Source of the DNA: Clostridia bacterium
GTDB taxonomy: Bacteria; Bacillota_A; Clostridia; Christensenellales; Aristaeellaceae
Length of the DNA: 9,316 nt
Assembly (NCBI GenBank): GCA_017530275.1
Contig: JAFXMP010000127.1
Location: 1 to 9,316, forward strand
Direction: 5' to 3'
Shown here: one piece after another, positions 6,123-9,316 of the stretch
Numbering within the stretch: the stretch's first letter is position 1
Layout: each line of letters opens with the position of its first letter
Translations under genes and position numbers: made by a program
Notes under the pieces: model-generated
Told to the model about the DNA's origin: nothing
What the model saw: the letters and a program-made list of their open reading frames with translations, nothing else
Databases searched by the model: none

Positions 6123-6326
6123 ATGAAACAGGAAATCATCGCTGGGATCATTTTAGGAGTCATGAGACTTTGTATGCTGCTTCTGCCGCCCAAAACGCTG
6201 TGGAAGATCACGGAAAAGTGGAAAACAAAAGGGGCCGGTCAGCCTTCTGACAAATACATTGTCATCATGCGGATTTTAGGCGTCGTGTTTGCCGCGGTCG
6301 GCGGCGGGCTGCTGATATGGGGCTAA
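6123..6326 (+). CDS. Small two-helix membrane protein (DUF6199-like)
   Basis: The 67-residue product starts at ATG 6123 with AGCAGGTG upstream. It has two hydrophobic segments: residues about 5-22 and about 48-66, the second rich in Gly and Ala (VVFAAVGGGLLIWG). Between them lies a basic loop (WKITEKWKTKG) and PSDKYI. The layout (helix, W-K-rich loop, PS-x-YI, R-x-G helix) resembles DUF6199-type small membrane proteins of Gram-positives as far as I recall. It overlaps the next gene by 10 bases. Its role is unknown; it could be a membrane partner of an operon enzyme. Confidence 0.65.
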   Translation: MKQEIIAGIILGVMRLCMLLLPPKTLWKITEKWKTKGAGQPSDKYIVIMRILGVVFAAVGGGLLIWG

Positions 6327-6724
6327 CCCTGACGGTCTATTTCGACGCTCCCTTCTGGGTGGGCGTCTTTGAGCGCATGGAGGACGGCAGGCTGTCCGTC
6401 TGCAAGGTGACCTTCGGCGCGGAGCCGAAGGACTATGAGGTATGGGCGTTTGTCCTTGAGCATTATCATCAGCTGACATTCAGCCCCGCCGTTGAAGCCG
6501 ATACCAGGCAGGCCGCGGATAACCCGAAGCGCCGCCAGCGGAACGCGGGCGAGCAGATGGCGCGCACCGGCGTCGGCACAAAGTCGCAGCAAGCACTGCA
6601 AATGCAGTTGGAGCAGAACAAGCAGGAGCGCAGGGCGAAGAGCCGGGAGGAGAAACTGGCCGAAGCTGAACGGCTGTTTGCGCTGAAGCAGCAAAAGAAA
6701 AGAGAAAAGCACAAGGGGCATTAG
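6317..6724 (+). CDS. YjdF family protein (DUF2992)
   Basis: The 135-residue protein has the family's features: an N-terminal VYFDAPFWVGVFER strand region (residues 7-20), a VTFGAEP-x-DYEVWAFVLEHY block, an NPKRRQR basic patch and a long, charged, probably coiled-coil C-terminal helix (about 80-130, alternating Lys, Glu, Gln and Arg). In many Bacillota yjdF is preceded by the yjdF riboswitch, which binds azaaromatic compounds. Here the start lies inside the preceding gene, so there is no room for that RNA, and control probably comes from the TetR promoter. The biochemical function of YjdF is not established; a role with toxic azaaromatics is inferred from the riboswitch. The start ATG at 6317 has no strong Shine-Dalgarno and may rely on coupling. 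Confidence 0.85.
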   Translation: MGLTLTVYFDAPFWVGVFERMEDGRLSVCKVTFGAEPKDYEVWAFVLEHYHQLTFSPAVEADTRQAADNPKRRQRNAGEQMARTGVGTKSQQALQMQLEQNKQERRAKSREEKLAEAERLFALKQQKKREKHKGH

Positions 6725-6737
6725 ATGGGAGAAAAAG

Positions 6738-7283
6738 ATGGATTTGAGGGATGATATTCAATACAAGAGATTGGACACGGACAATTTCACCGAGCGGTCA
6801 CTGGATTCCTTCGTCCGTCACCAAGCGGTTACCGAGTGCTGGAGATGAATAGACGATGCATGGACGCTTGTACCGAATGTCTATGAAGAAAACTGGTCAC
6901 CGGAGCAGTGCCGGAAAATTGCTGAGGATGTGGCGCGGCATATGAACCTTGACCAAACGGGTTTTGGCGCGTTCGATGGCGAGCGAATCGTCGGCTTCGC
7001 AACTGTTTCCCACCATATTTTCGGCGTGACGGCACGATATGTGGAGCTGGTTTGTTTTCAGATTTCGGAGGAGTATCGGCATCAGGGCATCGGCAGGCGG
7101 CTCTTTTCAATGGCCTGTGAAGAGGCGCTGCGGCTTGGAGCGGATAAGGTGTACATATCGGGCCATTCCTCGAAGGAGTCGCAGGCGGCGTACCGGGCGC
7201 TTGGCTGTACGCCTGCAAAGGAGATCAATAAGACGCTGGCGGCGGAGGAACCCTTTGACGTCCAGCTGGAATACAGATTATGA
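6738..7283 (+). pseudogene. GNAT-family N-acetyltransferase with in-frame TGA at codon 37
   Basis: ATG at 6738 follows GGGAG (6728-6732). The frame runs 36 codons to ...TECWR, meets TGA (6846-6848), then continues unbroken with IDDAWTLVPNVYEENW to a TGA at 7281-7283. Without the internal stop the product would be 181 residues, normal for GNAT enzymes. Acetyl-CoA-binding motif A is present after the stop (EYRHQGIGRRL), as are the preceding strand VELVCF and a C-terminal AAYRALGC helix-strand. A single C-to-T change in a CGA codon would explain the stop. Restart at GTG 6930 or ATG 6942 would give a shortened protein of 114-118 residues still holding motif A. TGA is a normal stop in neighbouring genes, so Trp recoding is unlikely. 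A sequencing error or a recent nonsense mutation is the likeliest cause. Confidence 0.82.
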
Positions 7284-7468
7284 AAGGAATTCGGACGTAT
7301 ATGAACGCGATCAGGTTTCAATATGATGATCATTCAATGGCGGAAACAATTATTGATTTGAGAACCAGCGGCGGCTTTGTCTGCGCTTTGGCGACATTCG
7401 CGGCCGTACAGGAAGGCCATCACATCAGGACAGGAAGAGAAAGCTTATTGAAAACAGGAAACGAATAA
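7280..7468 (+). CDS. Hypothetical small protein
   Basis: A 62-codon frame begins with an ATGA overlap on the stop of the acetyltransferase gene, an arrangement that often marks translational coupling. An inner ATG at 7301 is an alternative start. I do not recognise the sequence. It has one mildly hydrophobic stretch (GGFVCALATFAAV), too weak for a confident membrane helix, and a basic C-terminus. No strong ribosome binding site precedes either start. It could be a real small gene, or filler left by deletion of a larger gene between the acetyltransferase and the second reductase. Confidence 0.3.
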   Translation: MKGIRTYMNAIRFQYDDHSMAETIIDLRTSGGFVCALATFAAVQEGHHIRTGRESLLKTGNE

Positions 7469-7487
7469 CGTGAAGGAGAGGAATACT

Positions 7488-8171
7488 ATGAGAATCCTTG
7501 TTCTAAACGGAAGTCCCAAGCGGGACAAGAGCGACACCATGCACATTACCCGGGCTTTCCTGGATGGGATGCAATATGCCGCGGCCCAGAAAATCCATGT
7601 GATTGATGTCGTCGACAAGCATATCGAATACTGTACCGGCTGCTTTGCCTGCAAGCGTAACGGCGGCACCTGCATCCACGATGACGATATGCGGGCCATC
7701 CTCGATGAAATTCTGGATAGCGACCTGCTGTTGTTCAGCTTCCCTTTGTACTGCTACGGCATGCCCGCGCCGCTGAAGGCACTGCTGGACAGGACGATGC
7801 CCCTTTCGAGCATGGCCATGCGAAAGGTCGGTGACCGTTATGAGCACGTGGGCCAGGCGGACTTTTCCCGCCTGCGGTACATGATGATTTGCGGCTGCGG
7901 CTTCCCGAACAGCAAGCACAACTTTGAGCCTGCGGTTCAGCAGTTCAAGCAGTGCTTCCCCTGCAATCATACGATCCTCACCATTCCCGAAAGCCCCATG
8001 TTCAACGCGCCGGAGGCAGCGGTCGTCACTGATCCGAGGCTTAGGCTGGTGCGGCAGGCTGGTAAGCAATACGCCGAAACTGGCAGGATTGACGAAACGC
8101 TGCTGACGGAAATCGGCTCTCCAATGATTCCGGATGAACAGTATGCTGCCATCGTGAACGGAGGTCTGTGA
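7488..8171 (+). CDS. Flavodoxin-fold NAD(P)H-dependent FMN oxidoreductase 2
   Basis: ATG at 7488 follows AAGGAGAGG (7473-7481). The longer frame starting at 7470 includes this ribosome binding site and is less likely. The 227-residue protein has GSPKRDKSDT (8-17) as phosphate loop, Cys49-x2-Cys52-x2-Cys55 with Cys62, and SFPLYCYGMPAPLKALLDR (84-102). This is the same arrangement as reductase 1 but with a C-terminal extension of about 100 residues (DRYEHVGQADFSRLRYMMIC onward), as in the longer NAD(P)H oxidoreductases of Clostridia. It probably binds FMN and reduces quinones or other small electrophiles in the cytoplasm. The DUF3795 gene starts two bases after its stop, so the two are surely co-expressed. 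Confidence 0.87.
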   Translation: MRILVLNGSPKRDKSDTMHITRAFLDGMQYAAAQKIHVIDVVDKHIEYCTGCFACKRNGGTCIHDDDMRAILDEILDSDLLLFSFPLYCYGMPAPLKALLDRTMPLSSMAMRKVGDRYEHVGQADFSRLRYMMICGCGFPNSKHNFEPAVQQFKQCFPCNHTILTIPESPMFNAPEAAVVTDPRLRLVRQAGKQYAETGRIDETLLTEIGSPMIPDEQYAAIVNGGL

Positions 8172-8173
8172 GC

Positions 8174-8506
8174 ATGAACCAATATATCGCCTATTGCGGC
8201 CTGAATTGCGAGGCCTGCGAAGCCCGCCTTGCTACGATCCATCACGACGACGTTCTGCGAGAAAAGGTCGCAAAGCTCTGGTCGGAGCTCAACGGCGTGG
8301 AGATCACCCCGGAGATGATCCACTGCGTGGGCTGCCGCATAGACGGTGTCAAAACGCCGTACTGCGATACGCTGTGTCCGATCCGCCAGTGCGCTCTTGG
8401 AAAAGGGGTAGAAACCTGCGCAGGCTGTGCAGAGGTTCAGACCTGCGAAACGGCAGGCATGATCCTCGGAAACAACGAAGAAGCCCGGCGGAATCTGGGG
8501 ATGTGA
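8174..8506 (+). CDS. DUF3795 cysteine-rich protein
   Basis: ATG at 8174 lies nine bases after GGAGG (8160-8164); the GTG at 8168 is only three bases from it and less suitable. The 110-residue protein has eleven cysteines: Cys8, 12, 15 in the family's opening YCGLNCEAC motif, then Cys51-x2-Cys54, Cys64, 68 and 73, and Cys82-x2-Cys85 with Cys91. The C-x3-C-x2-C spacing and dense Cys pairs suggest binding of zinc or an iron-sulfur cluster. DUF3795 proteins are common in Clostridia and archaea with no established function. Placement directly after a flavodoxin-fold reductase suggests a redox partner; this is inference. Confidence 0.88.
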   Translation: MNQYIAYCGLNCEACEARLATIHHDDVLREKVAKLWSELNGVEITPEMIHCVGCRIDGVKTPYCDTLCPIRQCALGKGVETCAGCAEVQTCETAGMILGNNEEARRNLGM

Positions 8507-8543
8507 GAGATGCATACGCGATGACGGAGGAGGATACTGATCC

Positions 8544-8642
8544 ATGGAGAATATAACGGCAAAGGTCAGCTGCTTTGCGCGGGCTTATGCAGCGACAAAG
8601 ACAATATGCAGATTTATCATTGAAAACAGTTGCATTTTATAG
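8544..8642 (+). pseudogene. Leucine carboxyl methyltransferase-like gene, N-terminal remnant
   Basis: ATG at 8544, with GGAGGAGG (8526-8533) upstream, reads MENITAKVSCFARAY, which matches from memory the conserved start of bacterial PF04072/LCM-type class I methyltransferases, where a His and an aromatic residue follow. Here similarity stops at codon 15 (about base 8588). A meaningless tail leads to TAG at 8640-8642, giving 32 codons against a usual length of about 270. It was the next member of the plus-strand gene string and was cut by the event that brought in the AT-rich DNA to its right. Confidence 0.65.
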
Positions 8643-8648
8643 TATAAT
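8620..8648 (+). promoter_or_regulatory. Strong sigma-A-type promoter in AT-rich DNA
   Basis: TTGAAA (8620-8625), 17-base spacer, TATAAT (8643-8648). Predicted transcription start is about 8655. It lies past the breakpoint of the methyltransferase remnant, so it belongs to the incoming DNA. The only frame of note downstream begins with GTG exactly at 8655 (64 codons to 8849, unlike any family I know, no ribosome binding site). Confidence 0.65.
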
Positions 8649-8690
8649 GAGTATGTGGAAACAATCGTTCTTCTCAGCGATTCGTCCTAC

Positions 8691-8720
8691 GGTTATCACC
8701 ATGATAACATTTTGATAACC
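8691..8720. promoter_or_regulatory. Triple GATAAC box, possible operator
   Basis: GTTATCA (8692-8698) and TGATAAC (8702-8708) form a perfect 7-bp inverted repeat around CCA. A third TGATAAC (8713-8719) follows 11 bp after the second, about one helical turn. GGTTATCA/TGATAACC (8691-8698/8713-8720) also pair. The cluster sits about 40-65 bp past the promoter's start point, a position where a repressor could act as a roadblock. Confidence 0.4.
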
Positions 8721-8921
8721 AAAGGCTGGATAGGCAGAAGAATAGGAATACCACAGAGAATCAGAGTCACCGCCTGGAATCAGACACACAGAAATTATAC
8801 AGAATATGTTAAGTCTGAGAGAGTGGCAATGAGTGCCACAGGTTTCTAATCATAATAACAATATGGTTTTGCTTTACTCTAAGAAAGCGAACGATATCCT
8901 TCCGATAACATCATTGCAATT

Positions 8922-8970
8922 ACGCCTGAAAACGCTTATTTCAAGCCGTTTTCAGGCGTCTTCTTTTGAT
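8922..8970 (+). terminator. Rho-independent terminator
   Basis: ACGCCTGAAAACGCTT (8922-8937) pairs with AAGCCGTTTTCAGGCGT (8943-8959), one bulged C, five-base loop, followed by CTTCTTTTGATT. With the promoter at 8620-8648 it delimits a transcript of roughly 310 nt, or ends readthrough from the operon. Confidence 0.82.
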
Positions 8971-9179
8971 TAGATAATGTCATTTGGAAGAAAACTGCTA
9001 ACAGATTTGCCAATGCCTATCGCCTTCGTTAGATAAATTGCCTTTTTTCACCTTCCGAAAATGCGGCGGACGGCCCGAAGGAATCATATTAAGGTGAAGT
9101 GTGGCTGAAAACGGCTTCATGTAAGGAATTTCTCTGAATCTGCCAGAGGTCTGTCATCACCCTGAAAAGTTTGTGATTA
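8971..9179. other. Non-coding spacer before the insertion sequence
   Basis: No gene is recognised on either strand. An inverted repeat TTCACCTT (9047-9054)/AAGGTGAA (9091-9098) encloses a GC-rich stretch that also contains CCTTC/GAAGG (9051-9055/9077-9081), giving two competing hairpins. Nothing else stands out. Confidence 0.4.
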
Positions 9180-9316
9180 GAGTCTGTTTCTAAAAGCATA
9201 CTCACCAGCATTATGCAAGAAGTATGCGGATACAAGCCAAATGGACAAAAGCCAGAAAACGGTCAGCGAGCTTATCATAACGGGTAGCGACGCGGCGAAA
9301 CTCTTTCAACTTCAAA
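9180..9316 (-). mobile_element. IS5-type insertion sequence, transposase 3' end (partial)
   Basis: The probable outer end is the sequence beginning GAGTCTGTTTCTAAA at about 9180, which resembles the GAG/GGGTCTGTTT-type inverted repeats of IS5-family elements. The transposase stop lies about 31 bases inside, consistent with a compact IS. The other end lies right of the window, so the repeat pair and target duplication cannot be checked here. Confidence 0.65.
9211..9316 (-). CDS. IS5-family transposase, C-terminal 34 residues (partial)
   Basis: On the minus strand the frame entering from the right edge reads LKLKEFRRVATRYDKLADRF, then LAFVHLACIRILLA and stop (TAA, 9213-9211). The R-x-ATRYDK-x-A-x-FLAF-x-HLA pattern is the standard C-terminus of DDE transposases of the IS5 family, following the catalytic Glu helix. 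The start and the DDE residues are outside the window, so completeness cannot be judged. The element is transcribed toward the gene string. Confidence 0.85.
   Translation of the reverse strand, partial: LKLKEFRRVATRYDKLADRFLAFVHLACIRILLA

Noticed and set aside
6846..6848. TGA read as Trp or another amino acid (recoded genetic code)
   Set aside because: TGA ends the TetR, PfkB and both reductase genes at natural lengths, so it is a normal stop here. No selenocysteine-type context was recognised.
8655..8849. 64-codon GTG frame as a firm protein gene
   Set aside because: No ribosome binding site, no family resemblance and AT-rich random-looking composition. It is kept only as part of the orphan transcript finding.

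Overview
The window looks like a chromosomal accessory region of a Gram-positive anaerobe, most likely a Clostridia-class Bacillota. The pointers are strong AGGAGG-type ribosome binding sites, a TetR-led string of small enzymes, a DUF3795 protein, a YjdF/DUF2992 protein and MBG-repeat surface protein sequence. Assignment is from sequence character only. TGA, TAA and TAG all act as stops. No tRNA, rRNA or CRISPR array is visible.

Left part (1-1262): the 3' end of a large repetitive surface protein with MBG-type repeats, a strong rho-independent terminator, then only the first part of a CHASE2-type sensor gene. That gene is cut off after about 58 codons by unrelated, more AT-rich DNA.

Scarred mobile-element segment (about 1244-2520): a sigma-A-type promoter, a leader able to fold into a three-way junction, and a C5 cytosine DNA methyltransferase that stops right after motif VIII. 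Facing it on the minus strand is the N-terminal piece of a tyrosine recombinase, with one frameshift. Both genes end at the same point near 1941-1947, which looks like a deletion scar between two convergent genes of a former mobile element. Next comes about 450 bp of gene-free DNA crowded with stem-loops.

TetR-led gene string (2527-8506): an ideal promoter overlaid by two copies of a GACCG-NN-CGGTC operator drives a TetR regulator. A degraded VOC/glyoxalase gene follows, then PfkB sugar kinase, flavodoxin-fold reductase 1, class I SAM methyltransferase, small P-loop kinase, small two-helix membrane protein, YjdF/DUF2992, a GNAT acetyltransferase with an in-frame TGA, a small unknown ORF, flavodoxin-fold reductase 2 and a Cys-rich DUF3795 protein. 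All are on the plus strand with small gaps or overlaps, so much of this is probably co-transcribed. Reductases, methyl-, acetyl- and phospho-transferases together with YjdF suggest chemical modification or detoxification of small molecules, but no pathway can be named.

Right part (8507-9316): the first 15 codons of a leucine-carboxyl-methyltransferase-like gene break off into AT-rich DNA holding a good promoter, three GATAAC boxes and a strong terminator (a possible transcription unit of about 310 nt). The window ends in the C-terminus of an IS5-type transposase on the minus strand. Overall the gene string sits between regions of repeated insertion and deletion.
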